64,000 nt of DNA. Source: an uncultured Ectothiorhodospiraceae bacterium. GTDB lineage: Bacteria; Pseudomonadota; Gammaproteobacteria; Nitrococcales; Nitrococcaceae. Positions 20,485 through 29,455 of this stretch are shown here, piece after piece; position 1 is the stretch's first letter; each line of letters starts with the position of its first letter. Where the stretch lies: assembly GCA_913055565.1 (NCBI GenBank), contig CAJXKP010000005.1:1-64000 (forward strand). The letters are read 5' to 3'. The notes under the pieces are model-generated. The model saw only the letters and a list, made by a program, of their open reading frames with translations, was not told the DNA's origin and searched no databases. Both the position numbers and the translations under genes were made by a program.

Positions 20485-21922
20485 ACGCCACCTCGCCATA
20501 GCGTTCGCGCAGGGCCGGACCGGCATTGCCGATGCTGCCCGCGCCCAGGGTCACTACCAGGTCATTGGCACGGGCCATGCCGGGGAGCACCTCACAGAGC
20601 TCATCGATGGTCTCGACATAGACCGGATCGACCTGGCTACGGGCACGGATAGCGCGGCACAGGCTGCGGCCGTCGGCGGCAGCGATGGCGGCCTCGCCCG
20701 CGGCATAAACCCCCGTGACGATCAGGGCATCGGCGTCGGCGAGCACCCGCGCGAAGTCGTCGAATAGATCGCGCGTGCGGCTGTAGCGATGCGGCTGGAA
20801 CGCCACGAGTAGCCGACGTCCGGGCCAACCCGCGCGCAAGGCCTCGAAGACCGCGCTAATCTCACTGGGGTGATGGCCGTAGTCATCGATGACGGTAACG
20901 GCGCCAGCCGGCAACGCAATCTCGCCTTGGTGCTGGAAGCGACGGCCGATGCCGGCGAAGCGGCTCAGCGCGCTGCCGATGATCTCGTTGGAGACCCCGA
21001 GCTCACGCGCCACGGCCACGGCTGCCAGGGCGTTGAGGACATTGTGCCGACCCGGCAGATTGAGCGTTACGGGGAAGACGTCGCCCTCGGGCAGCACCAG
21101 CTCAAAGGCGGTACACAGCGCATCGTGGCGCATCGCCCGGGCTCGGACATCGGCGCGCTCGTCCAGGCCGTAGGTGCACACGGGCCGGGTGACCTGATCG
21201 AGCAACGACTGCACCCCTGGGTCGTCGGCACACAGGATCGCCAGCCCATAGAAGGGGATGTGCTGGAGGAACTCCAGGAACGCCTCACGCAGGCGCTCGA
21301 AGTCGCCCTCATAGGTATCGAGATGATCGGCGTCGACGTTGGTGATGACGGCGATCATGGGGTTGAGGTACAGGAACGACGCGTCGCTCTCATCGGCCTC
21401 CGCGACGAGATAACGCCCGGAGCCCAGCCGCGCGTTGCTCGCGGCGCTGTTGAGCCGGCCGCCGATAACGAATGTGGGGTCCAGGTCGGCATCGGCGAGC
21501 AGGCTCGCCACCAGGCTGGTGGCCGTGGTCTTGCCATGTGTGCCCGCCACGGCGATGCCGAAGCGGAAGCGCATGAGCTCGGCGAGCATCTCGGCGCGCG
21601 GCACCACCGGCAGGCGACGTTGACGCGCGGCGGCGACCTCCACGTTGTCCTCGCCCACCGCACTGGAGGTGACCACCGCGTCCGCGTCGCCGAGGTGCCC
21701 GGCATCATGGCCGGCGTGCACGACCGCCCCCAGGGCCGCGAGATGGCGGGCACTGGCGTTGGGCTCACGGTCCGAGCCCGTCACGCTGTAGCCGAGGTTG
21801 AGCAGCACCTCCGCGATGCCACTCATACCAGCACCGCCGATGCCCACGAAGTGGATGCACCGCACCCGCCCCATGTCCCCAGGGCCGCCTTGCAGCGCCG
21901 CGCGCTCACCGCCGATGGTCAT
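20477..21922 (-). CDS. murC: UDP-N-acetylmuramate--L-alanine ligase
   Basis: First Mur ligase; adds L-alanine to UDP-MurNAc with ATP. The 481 residues show HFVGIGGAGMSGIAEVLLNL (UDP domain), P-loop VAGTHGKTTATSLVASLL, LVAEADESDASFLYLNP, and the C-terminal DDYGHHPSEISAVFEALR and VAFQPHRYSRT motifs. The start at 21922 makes an ATGA overlap with the murG stop; a second in-frame ATG 16 codons later starts MGRVRCIHFVG and would match E. coli more closely. Length is normal. Confidence 0.96.
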   Translation of the reverse strand: MTIGGERAALQGGPGDMGRVRCIHFVGIGGAGMSGIAEVLLNLGYSVTGSDREPNASARHLAALGAVVHAGHDAGHLGDADAVVTSSAVGEDNVEVAAARQRRLPVVPRAEMLAELMRFRFGIAVAGTHGKTTATSLVASLLADADLDPTFVIGGRLNSAASNARLGSGRYLVAEADESDASFLYLNPMIAVITNVDADHLDTYEGDFERLREAFLEFLQHIPFYGLAILCADDPGVQSLLDQVTRPVCTYGLDERADVRARAMRHDALCTAFELVLPEGDVFPVTLNLPGRHNVLNALAAVAVARELGVSNEIIGSALSRFAGIGRRFQHQGEIALPAGAVTVIDDYGHHPSEISAVFEALRAGWPGRRLLVAFQPHRYSRTRDLFDDFARVLADADALIVTGVYAAGEAAIAAADGRSLCRAIRARSQVDPVYVETIDELCEVLPGMARANDLVVTLGAGSIGNAGPALRERYGEVAYD

Positions 21923-22998
21923 GACGCCACCTCCAGGCAATTCGCGACGACGGCATCAACGGCGTCCGGCCGCCCTTTCGCCCGTGCTCGCTCGGCCATG
22001 GCGAGCAGTCCCGCCCGGTTACCGAGTAACCGCTCGAGAATCGCGGCCAGTGAGTCGGTGTCGAGCTCGTGCTCCTGAATGAGCTCGGCGCCGCCGGCGT
22101 CCACCAGATAGGCCGCGTTCCGGGTCTGGTGGTCATCCACGGCGTAGGGAAAGGGTACGAAGAGCGCGGGCACGCCGGCGGCGGCCAGCTCGGCTACCGT
22201 CAGCGCACCGGCGCGACACACGACCAGATCGGCCCAGGCGTAGGCCTCGGTCATGTCGTCGATGAATACCGAGACATCGGCATCGACGGCGGCAGCCCGA
22301 TAGGCCTGACGCGCCGTCTCGATGGTGCGCTCGCCGGCCTGATGGCGCACCGCGGGACGCGAGCCCTCCGGGAGCCGACCCAGAGCAGCCGGGATGCGCT
22401 CATTGAGGGCGCGAGCGCCCAGCGAGCCGCCAACGACAAGCAGGCGCAGAGGCCCCTCGCGGCCGGCCCAACGCTGGCCGGGCTCGGGGATTCGGCCGAT
22501 GGCGCGCCGAACCGGGTTCCCCACGAACTGCGCCTGCGGCGCGCCCGGGAACGGCCCATCGAAGCCCGTGAGAACGCGGGTAGCGAGCCGCGCCAGCCAG
22601 CGATTGGTCATGCCGGGAACAGCGTTCTGCTCGTGGATGAGCAGCGGCACGCGCAGCAGGCGTGCCGCCAGCGCCCCCGGGCCCGAGACATAGCCCCCCA
22701 TACCAAGAACCGCCCGCGGCCGGTGTCGCCGGACGCCGGCCACGGCCGCGACAACGGCGCGCACCAGCATGAAGGGGGCCGTCACGGCGTCCAGCCAGCG
22801 CCGCCCCCGCAGGCCGCGCACGGGGAGATACTCGAGGGCGAAACCGGCCGCCGGCACGACGCGGGACTCCAGCCCCCGGCGCGTACCGAACCACACCACG
22901 GGAACGCCGCGCTCGGCCAACACCTCCGCGACCGCCAGCGCGGGGAAGACGTGGCCCCCCGTGCCGCCAGCGAGAATGAGTACAGGGCTAGTCGTCAT
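21919..22998 (-). CDS. murG: Undecaprenyl-PP-MurNAc-pentapeptide GlcNAc transferase
   Basis: Peripheral membrane glycosyltransferase that converts lipid I to lipid II. The 359 residues begin with the G-loop LILAGGTGGHVFPALAVAE, followed by GVRRHRPRAVLGMGGYVSGP, LLIHEQNAVPGMTNRWLA, LLVVGGSLGARALNERIP and the UDP-GlcNAc site CRAGALTVAELAAAGVPALF with FPYAVDDHQTRNA. The ATG at 22998 has GGGAGG about five bases upstream and overlaps ftsW by 11 bases. Length equals E. coli MurG within a few residues. Confidence 0.97.
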   Translation of the reverse strand: MTTSPVLILAGGTGGHVFPALAVAEVLAERGVPVVWFGTRRGLESRVVPAAGFALEYLPVRGLRGRRWLDAVTAPFMLVRAVVAAVAGVRRHRPRAVLGMGGYVSGPGALAARLLRVPLLIHEQNAVPGMTNRWLARLATRVLTGFDGPFPGAPQAQFVGNPVRRAIGRIPEPGQRWAGREGPLRLLVVGGSLGARALNERIPAALGRLPEGSRPAVRHQAGERTIETARQAYRAAAVDADVSVFIDDMTEAYAWADLVVCRAGALTVAELAAAGVPALFVPFPYAVDDHQTRNAAYLVDAGGAELIQEHELDTDSLAAILERLLGNRAGLLAMAERARAKGRPDAVDAVVANCLEVAS

Positions 22999-24193
22999 GA
23001 TCGCCTCCCGATGCCGGGCTGGCATTCTCAGCGCCCCGGTTATCGGCCTCGACCCGCAACACCAGCGCCAGCATCGCCACGGTCGTCACCAGACTGCTGC
23101 CGCCGTAGCTCATCAACGGCAGGGCCAGGCCCTTGGTGGGCAGCACGCCGAGGTTGACCCCGATATTGATAGCGCTCTGCAGGCCCAGCCATACCGCCAC
23201 GCCCCAGGCCAGATGGCCGCCAAAGGCCCGACCCTGCCGATGGCTCCGAGCGCCGATGCGAAGGCAGCGATAGACGATGTAGCTGTACAGCGCAAGGACC
23301 GCCAGCAGCCCGATGAGCCCCAGCTCCTCGGCAAGAACCGCGACGAGGAAATCGGTATGGGCCTCGGGCAGGTAGAACAGCTTCTGCACGCTCTCGCCCA
23401 GGCCGACGCCGAACCAGCCGCCACGGCCGACGGCGATCAGGGCCTGGGTAAGCTGGAAACCGGAATCGAGGGGATCCGCCCAGGGGTTGAGGAAGCCGCT
23501 GATCCGTTCCAGGCGATACGGCGAGGTCAGCACGAGCGCGGCCGCCCCCGCGCTGAGCGGCAGCAGTAGTACCAACAGGCGCGCCAGGCCCACCCCGGCC
23601 AAGAACAGCATGGTCAGTCCCGTCCCCACGAGCACCGCTGCGCCGCCGAAATCGGGCTCGGCGAGCATCAGCGCGGCGGCGCCGACGATGATACCGGCCG
23701 GGATCCAAAGGCCGCGCCAACGCCGACGGACGATCTCGGGGCGGCGCGCGAAGTAGCCGGCGAGATACATCAGGATGGCCGGGCGGGCCAGCTCTGAGAC
23801 CTGGATCTGGAAGATGCCGAAATCGAGCCAGCGGGTGGCGCCGTTGACCTCATGACCGATACCCGGGATCAGTATCAGGATGAGCAGGAAGTACCCGAAG
23901 ACGAGCAACGTGCGGCTGGCGGCCTGCCAGCTACTCATCGGCACCTGAAACAGGGCCACGGCCGCCATCAGGGCCAGGGCGAGGTAGATCGACTGACGCT
24001 GCAACAGCGCTAGTGGCGAACCGAACCGCTCGGCCATCGCGATGGACGCCGACCCCACCATCACCAGCCCGGTCAACGCCAGGGCCAGTAGCGCGCCAAT
24101 GAGGCGATAATCCAAGCGGGGCCGACGCTCGCCGAGCGATTGCTCGGCCACCGGCGCCGATCCATCAACGGTCGCCACGTGCCGATCAGTCAT
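22988..24193 (-). CDS. ftsW: Peptidoglycan glycosyltransferase FtsW (SEDS)
   Basis: Polytopic membrane polymerase of the SEDS family; with FtsI it makes septal peptidoglycan from lipid II. The 401 residues have about ten membrane segments, starting with LIGALLALALTGLVMVGSAS. Signature segments include GATRWLDFGIFQIQVSELAR, the AEPDFGGAAVLVGTGLTMLF aspartate, ERISGFLNPWADPLDSGFQL, and FVAVLAEELGLIG-like DFLVAVLAEELGLIG, ending LPLMSYGGSSLV. The ATG at 24193 overlaps murD by eight bases. Placement between murD and murG is canonical. Confidence 0.97.
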   Translation of the reverse strand: MTDRHVATVDGSAPVAEQSLGERRPRLDYRLIGALLALALTGLVMVGSASIAMAERFGSPLALLQRQSIYLALALMAAVALFQVPMSSWQAASRTLLVFGYFLLILILIPGIGHEVNGATRWLDFGIFQIQVSELARPAILMYLAGYFARRPEIVRRRWRGLWIPAGIIVGAAALMLAEPDFGGAAVLVGTGLTMLFLAGVGLARLLVLLLPLSAGAAALVLTSPYRLERISGFLNPWADPLDSGFQLTQALIAVGRGGWFGVGLGESVQKLFYLPEAHTDFLVAVLAEELGLIGLLAVLALYSYIVYRCLRIGARSHRQGRAFGGHLAWGVAVWLGLQSAINIGVNLGVLPTKGLALPLMSYGGSSLVTTVAMLALVLRVEADNRGAENASPASGGDHDD

Positions 24194-25538
24194 CGCTGCC
24201 CGCCTCCACCGCCGCTCGGAACGCGTCACCGCGCGCGGCGTAGCCGTCGTACTGATCGAAGCTCGCGCAGGCAGGGGAGAGCACCACGGCATCGCCGTTC
24301 TCCGCCAGCCGCCGGGCTGCGGCGACCGCGGTCGTCATATCCACGGCGTCCACAACGGTCGCTACGTCGGCGACGGCCTCGCGGATGGCATCGGCGCTCT
24401 CGCCCATCACCACCACACCGCGCGCGCGTTGCGCCACATCGCGCAGCGCCCCGAAGGCTTGGTCTTTGCCTTGGCCGCCGGCGATGAGCACGAACGGCTG
24501 CTGGCAACCGGCGAGCGCGGCCACCGCGGCGCCCACGTTGGTCGCCTTGGAGTCATTGAACCAATCGACGCCGCCATAGCGGCCGATGGCCTCCATGCGA
24601 TGAGCCAGCCCCCGGAAGCCCGCCAGGCCGGCCGCCATCGCCGTTATCGGCAGACCCATAGCGTGCCCCAGTGCCATGGCGGCCAGGGCATTGGCGATAT
24701 TGTGCTCGCCGGCGAGCGGCAGCTCGGAGACCGCAAGAACCGGCGTGGATCCCAGCGTCAGCCAGGATTCGCCATCGGCGCTGACCAGACCGGCATCGGC
24801 AGCGGCGGCGGGTGCGCTCAGCCCGAAGCGCGCCACACGGCGGTCCCCGTCGGCCATCCCGGCGACCGTGGGATCATCGGCATTAATGACCATGACGCCG
24901 TGACCGCGATAGATCCGCTGTTTAGCGGCGACGTAGTCCGCCAGGCTGTCGTAGCGATCCATGTGATCGGGGCTGATGTTGAGGACCACAGCCGCGGCGG
25001 CATCCAGGGAGCTGACCGTCTCCAGTTGAAAACTGGAGAGTTCCAGGACGTAGCACGCCGGTTCGGGATCGCGGAGCAGCGTCAGCGCCGGCGGGCCTAG
25101 ATTGCCTCCCACTGCCGCGTGCCAGCCGGCGGCCCGCGTCATGGACCCCACCAGGCTAGTGACGGTGCTCTTGCCGTTGGAGCCGGTGATCGCCACCACG
25201 GGCGCGCTGGCGCTGCGCGCGAACAGCTCGATCTCGCCGATGAGCTCAACGCCGGCCGCCTGGGCGTCAGCGATGGCCTCTAGCCTCGGATCGACGCCCG
25301 GGCTGAGGATAAGCGTCGACGCCGATCGCAGCAGCGCGCTATCGAGGGCCCCATTGAACTGGGGTACGCGCGGCAACTCAGCCGCCAGCCGAGCGCTGGC
25401 TGGCGGTTCGGCCCGACTATCGGTGACCGCGATACGAGCACCGTGGCCGGCCAGGTGGGCGGCGCAGGCGTAGCCGGTCTCCCCCAGGCCGATGATCACG
25501 GCGTCGTAGTCGTTGTCCGTTGCCGCCATGGTTGCCAT
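24186..25538 (-). CDS. murD: UDP-N-acetylmuramoyl-L-alanine--D-glutamate ligase
   Basis: Adds D-glutamate to UDP-MurNAc-L-Ala. The 450-residue protein shows an N-terminal VIIGLGETGYACAAHLAGHG Rossmann segment, P-loop VAITGSNGKSTVTSLVGSM, VLELSSFQLETVSSLDAAAA, and the C-terminal FVLIAGGQGKDQAFGALRD and VLLSPACASFDQ-like VVLSPACASFDQYDGYAARG. The start shares one base with the mraY stop (TGATG). The internal ATG three codons later is equally possible. Length is normal (about 440-450). Confidence 0.96.
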   Translation of the reverse strand: MATMAATDNDYDAVIIGLGETGYACAAHLAGHGARIAVTDSRAEPPASARLAAELPRVPQFNGALDSALLRSASTLILSPGVDPRLEAIADAQAAGVELIGEIELFARSASAPVVAITGSNGKSTVTSLVGSMTRAAGWHAAVGGNLGPPALTLLRDPEPACYVLELSSFQLETVSSLDAAAAVVLNISPDHMDRYDSLADYVAAKQRIYRGHGVMVINADDPTVAGMADGDRRVARFGLSAPAAAADAGLVSADGESWLTLGSTPVLAVSELPLAGEHNIANALAAMALGHAMGLPITAMAAGLAGFRGLAHRMEAIGRYGGVDWFNDSKATNVGAAVAALAGCQQPFVLIAGGQGKDQAFGALRDVAQRARGVVVMGESADAIREAVADVATVVDAVDMTTAVAAARRLAENGDAVVLSPACASFDQYDGYAARGDAFRAAVEAGSDD

Positions 25539-26623
25539 CACCGAAGCTTCAGACTTGCCAGACCGATCAGTACGAGCACCACCGTAATGATCCAGAGCCG
25601 GACGATGACCCGTGGCTCGGGCCAACCCTTGAGCTCGAAGTGGTGGTGCAGCGGCGCCATCCGAAAGACGCGACGGCCGGTACGCTTGAACACCCCGACC
25701 TGCAACATCACCGACAGGGTCTCGGCGACAAAAACCCCCGCCATAATGAACAGCACAAGCTCCTGGCGGACCACGACCGCGATCGTGCCCAGGGCCGCCC
25801 CCAGGGCGAGCGACCCGATATCGCCCATAAAGACCTGGGCCGGGTAGGTGTTGAACCATAAAAAACCCAGCCCGGCGCCGACCAGCGCCCCGCAGAAGAC
25901 CACCATCTCGTCGGCGCCCTGGACGTACGGGATGCCGAGGTAATCGGCGAAGTCGACACGACTGGTGGCGTAGGCGAATACGCCCAGGGCGCCGGCGACG
26001 AGGACGGCCGGCAGGATCGCCAGCCCATCGAGGCCGTCGGTCAGATTCACCGCGTTGGAGCTGCCAACAATGACGCAGTAGGTCAACGGCACGAACAGCC
26101 AGCCGAGCGGTATCAGCCAATCCTTGGCGTAGGGCACCAGCAGCGCGGTCTCAGCGGGATCTTGGGCGCCTAGATACAACGCCAGTGCAGCAACGAGCCC
26201 GACCACCGACTGCGCCAGATACTTCTGACCAGCACTCAAGCCGTGACTACTGCCCCGCATGAGCTTGCAGTAGTCGTCGGCGCCGCCGATGACGCCAAAG
26301 GCGAGCGTCACCAGGAGTACGATCCACAGGAAACGATTGCCCAGGTCACCCCATAGCAGCGTGGCGACGGTCACGCTCAGCAGCGTCAGGCCCCCGCCCA
26401 TGGTGGGCGTGCCCGACTTCGAGAGGTGGCTCTGCGGGCCATCATCGCGGACCTGCTGACCGATCTGGGCATCGGCGAGGCGCCGTATCAACCAGGGCCC
26501 GGCCAGTAGCGCCATGCCGAGCGCGGTTAACGTGCTCACAATCGCCCGGAACGTAATGAACTCAAAGACGCCAAAGCCGCTGTGAACGTGGCTCTGCAAC
26601 CACTCAGTGATCAGTAGCAGCAT
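25538..26623 (-). CDS. mraY: Phospho-MurNAc-pentapeptide transferase
   Basis: Integral membrane enzyme that attaches phospho-MurNAc-pentapeptide to undecaprenyl phosphate, giving lipid I. The 361 residues carry [40 protein letters not shown] with the catalytic aspartates, [20 protein letters not shown] and [14 protein letters not shown], in a ten-helix layout. Two tandem ATGs occur; I chose 26623, six bases from GGGAG, rather than 26626. It overlaps the end of murF by 20 bases. Length matches E. coli (360). Confidence 0.97.
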   Translation of the reverse strand: MLLLITEWLQSHVHSGFGVFEFITFRAIVSTLTALGMALLAGPWLIRRLADAQIGQQVRDDGPQSHLSKSGTPTMGGGLTLLSVTVATLLWGDLGNRFLWIVLLVTLAFGVIGGADDYCKLMRGSSHGLSAGQKYLAQSVVGLVAALALYLGAQDPAETALLVPYAKDWLIPLGWLFVPLTYCVIVGSSNAVNLTDGLDGLAILPAVLVAGALGVFAYATSRVDFADYLGIPYVQGADEMVVFCGALVGAGLGFLWFNTYPAQVFMGDIGSLALGAALGTIAVVVRQELVLFIMAGVFVAETLSVMLQVGVFKRTGRRVFRMAPLHHHFELKGWPEPRVIVRLWIITVVLVLIGLASLKLR

Positions 26624-27977
26624 CATCGTCTCCCGTGCTGTTGGAGCCACTGCGGCGCGCCAAGGCGGCCACTACCTTGTCCATGGCGGCGGAGCGCGAC
26701 CCCTTGATCAGAAAGACCTGGGCGGGGCCATCGAGCTCGCGCAGCCGGGCCACCAGGGCCTCGCGGTCGTTAAAGGCCTCGCCCCCGGCGCCGAAGCCCG
26801 CCACCGAGGCCGCGGCGTACTCCCCCAGGGCCAACAGGCGGTCGATACCGTGGCGCCGGGCCTGCTCCCCGGCCTGGGTGTGGAAGGACTCGCTGTCGCC
26901 ACCCAGCTCCGCCATATCACCGAGTACCAGGCAGCGCTCACCGCCGTGCGCGGCCAGGACATCCGCGCCCGCGGCCAGCGACCCCGGATTGGCGTTATAG
27001 CTGTCGTCGATCAACGTGCCGCCCGCCGGGGTTGCCAACTCGGTCAGGCGTCCATCCACGGGCCGCGCTTGAGCGAGCCCGTCCGCGATCGCGCGCGCCG
27101 GGATCGCTAACGCATGGGCAAGGGCCGCGGCGGCGGCGGCATTGAGACGGTTGTGGCGCCCCGCCAGCGCGAATGGGGCACGGAACTGCTGGCCCGCCAG
27201 GGCCAGCTTGAGCGCGCCACCATCACGGCGGGCCACGACGTCAGCCGTCTGGTCGTCGGCGGCGAAACTAAGGCACCGCCGATCACCGATGAGCGATCGC
27301 CAGTAATCGGCGAAACGGTCCTCGGCATTAACCACTGCCACCCCATCGGGCGGCAGGCCGCTGTAGATCTCGCCCTTGGCCGCGGCCACGCCCTCGAGTG
27401 AGCCAAAGCCTTCCAGGTGGGCGGGCCCGGCGTTAGTGATGAGCCCGGCCTGGGGTCGGGCGATGGCCGTCAGATGGGCGATGTCCCCCGGGCCATTGGC
27501 GCCCATCTCGATGACGGCGTACTCATGCCCGCCGTCCAGTCGGCAGAGCGTGAGGGGAACCCCCAACTCGTTGTTGTAATTGCCTTGCGTTGCCAGCGTC
27601 CGACCGGCCTGCGCCAGGATATTGGCCAGCAGTTCCTTGACCGTGGTCTTGCCGTTACTGCCGGTAAGCCCGACCACGGCCGCCCGACTGCGCTCCCGAT
27701 TCCAACGCGCAAGCGCGGCCAGGGCACCACGCGTCGAGACGACACGACACTGCGGCAGCGGCGTATCCACCCACGACTCGACAACCGCTGCGGCGGCGTA
27801 GCCATCCAGCTCGGGCACGAAGGCGTGACCATCACGGCGCTGCCCCGGCAGGGCAAAGAATACATCCTCGCCGCCGCAGCGGCGGGAATCGATGGTGACG
27901 CCGCGAATCCCGGCCGCCTCGCCGCGGATCTGGCCACCGACGGCATCGCTCAGGGTGCGCAGATCGATGGGATCCAT
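26604..27977 (-). CDS. murF: UDP-MurNAc-tripeptide--D-Ala-D-Ala ligase
   Basis: Adds the D-Ala-D-Ala dipeptide, completing the pentapeptide precursor. The 457 residues include [21 protein letters not shown]-loop [58 protein letters not shown] and [19 protein letters not shown]. The ATG at 27977 overlaps the murE stop (TGATG); the GTG one codon before is less likely. The C-terminus ends [18 protein letters not shown], a typical MurF ending. Confidence 0.96.
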   Translation of the reverse strand: MDPIDLRTLSDAVGGQIRGEAAGIRGVTIDSRRCGGEDVFFALPGQRRDGHAFVPELDGYAAAAVVESWVDTPLPQCRVVSTRGALAALARWNRERSRAAVVGLTGSNGKTTVKELLANILAQAGRTLATQGNYNNELGVPLTLCRLDGGHEYAVIEMGANGPGDIAHLTAIARPQAGLITNAGPAHLEGFGSLEGVAAAKGEIYSGLPPDGVAVVNAEDRFADYWRSLIGDRRCLSFAADDQTADVVARRDGGALKLALAGQQFRAPFALAGRHNRLNAAAAAALAHALAIPARAIADGLAQARPVDGRLTELATPAGGTLIDDSYNANPGSLAAGADVLAAHGGERCLVLGDMAELGGDSESFHTQAGEQARRHGIDRLLALGEYAAASVAGFGAGGEAFNDREALVARLRELDGPAQVFLIKGSRSAAMDKVVAALARRSGSNSTGDDDAATDH

Positions 27978-29455
27978 CACACCACCTCCCCGAGCGCGGC
28001 ACTCGCCTCGTCGCGATCACTGAACGGCTGACACTCGTTGCCGATGATCTGCCCGGTCTCGTGGCCTTTGCCGGCGATGAGCACGCAATCGTCGTTGGCC
28101 GCCGAAGCGATGGCGTAGCGAATCGCACGCCGGCGATCCGGTAATACCGTCACCTCGCCGGCCATCGCGGCACGGATGTCACCAATGATTCGCGCCGAAT
28201 CCTCGTTGCGCGGGTTATCGTTGGTGATCACCACTTGGTCCGCATCTCGCTCGGCGATATTGCCCATGGCGGCGCGCTTGTTCCGGTCCCGATCACCGCC
28301 GCAGCCGAAGACGAGCCAGAGACGACCCCGGCAGTGCTCACGCATCGCCGCCAGGGCGGCCTCCAATGCGCCCGGTGTATGCGCGTAGTCGACCACGACG
28401 GTGGGCTTGGAAGCCGCGGCAATGGGCTCCATACGGCCTACTACCGGCCGGATACAGGCCAAACGCTCGGCCAGCTGCTCCGGCGCGACCCCCGCGGCGA
28501 TCGCGCCGCCGGCCGCCGCCAGTACGTTGCTGGCGTTAAAGCGCCCCATGACCGGCAGTTGTAGCGACACCACACTCGCCTCGGCGATAAGCTCAAGCCC
28601 CATACCGCCGGCCTGCGGCAGGAACCGACGAGCACGCACACGGGCCGGCTGATCACCGCGCATGCTGTAGCCAACCGGATGACGGGCGTCGAGCTCGTCG
28701 GCCAGGGCCGCGCCCCAGGCATCATCCAGATTCAGTACCGGCACGGGGGCCGCGATATCGAACAGGCGCCGCTTAGCGGCCCGGTAGGCGGCCTGGGAGC
28801 CGTGGTAGTCAAGGTGATCGTGGCCCAGATTAGTTAGCACGGCGACATCAAAGGGCACCGCTTGCACGCGCCCCTGCGCCAACGCGTGCGATGAGACCTC
28901 CATGGCGACCGCCCGAGCCCCCTCGTCACGAACCGCCGCCAAACAGGCCTGGAGGGTCACGGCATCCGGTGTGGTGAGGTCGCTGGGCTGGAGCCGGTCG
29001 GGCCAGCCCCAGCCCAGCGTGCCGATAACAGCGCAGTCCCCTGCCTCACCGCCGATCGCGCGCGCCAGGAACTGGGTCACGGAGGTCTTACCGTCCGTGC
29101 CCGTCACACCCAGTACGACGAGATCGGCGCCGGGCTCACCGTAATACCGGGCAGCCAGCTCGCCCGTCCGCTGCCCCAATCCCTCCATTGCCACGGCGGC
29201 CACCCCCGCGGCGGCACAATCGGCCTCGACGCGCTGACGCTCAACAGCCGCCGTCGGCTCCCAGACGACGGCGCTCGCCCCGGCGGCCAGGGCCGAGGCC
29301 AGGTAGCTGATCCCGTGTTCGGCCTCCCCGACACAAGCGAGGAAGACACCGCCGCGCTCGAGTCGGCGGCTATCCAGTGCTGGCGGACCGATCCGGCGCT
29401 CATCGGCCAGAGCGACCCAGGGCGCCAACCAGTCCCTTAGCGTGCAGGCCGCCAT
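27977..29455 (-). CDS. murE: UDP-MurNAc-L-Ala-D-Glu--meso-diaminopimelate ligase
   Basis: Third Mur ligase. The 492 residues contain the P-loop VLGVTGTDGKTSVTQFLARA, the carbamylated-lysine region, VVVDYAHTPGALEAALAAMR, and VITNDNPRNEDSARII. The DNPR motif selects meso-diaminopimelate rather than lysine, so the wall should be the usual Gram-negative type. The ATG shares bases with the ftsI stop (TGATG). The order ftsI-murE-murF-mraY is canonical. Confidence 0.96.
   Translation of the reverse strand: MAACTLRDWLAPWVALADERRIGPPALDSRRLERGGVFLACVGEAEHGISYLASALAAGASAVVWEPTAAVERQRVEADCAAAGVAAVAMEGLGQRTGELAARYYGEPGADLVVLGVTGTDGKTSVTQFLARAIGGEAGDCAVIGTLGWGWPDRLQPSDLTTPDAVTLQACLAAVRDEGARAVAMEVSSHALAQGRVQAVPFDVAVLTNLGHDHLDYHGSQAAYRAAKRRLFDIAAPVPVLNLDDAWGAALADELDARHPVGYSMRGDQPARVRARRFLPQAGGMGLELIAEASVVSLQLPVMGRFNASNVLAAAGGAIAAGVAPEQLAERLACIRPVVGRMEPIAAASKPTVVVDYAHTPGALEAALAAMREHCRGRLWLVFGCGGDRDRNKRAAMGNIAERDADQVVITNDNPRNEDSARIIGDIRAAMAGEVTVLPDRRRAIRYAIASAANDDCVLIAGKGHETGQIIGNECQPFSDRDEASAALGEVV

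Noticed and set aside
20870-22078. 402-codon + strand frame
   Set aside because: Antisense to murC; composition typical of a mirrored GC-rich frame.
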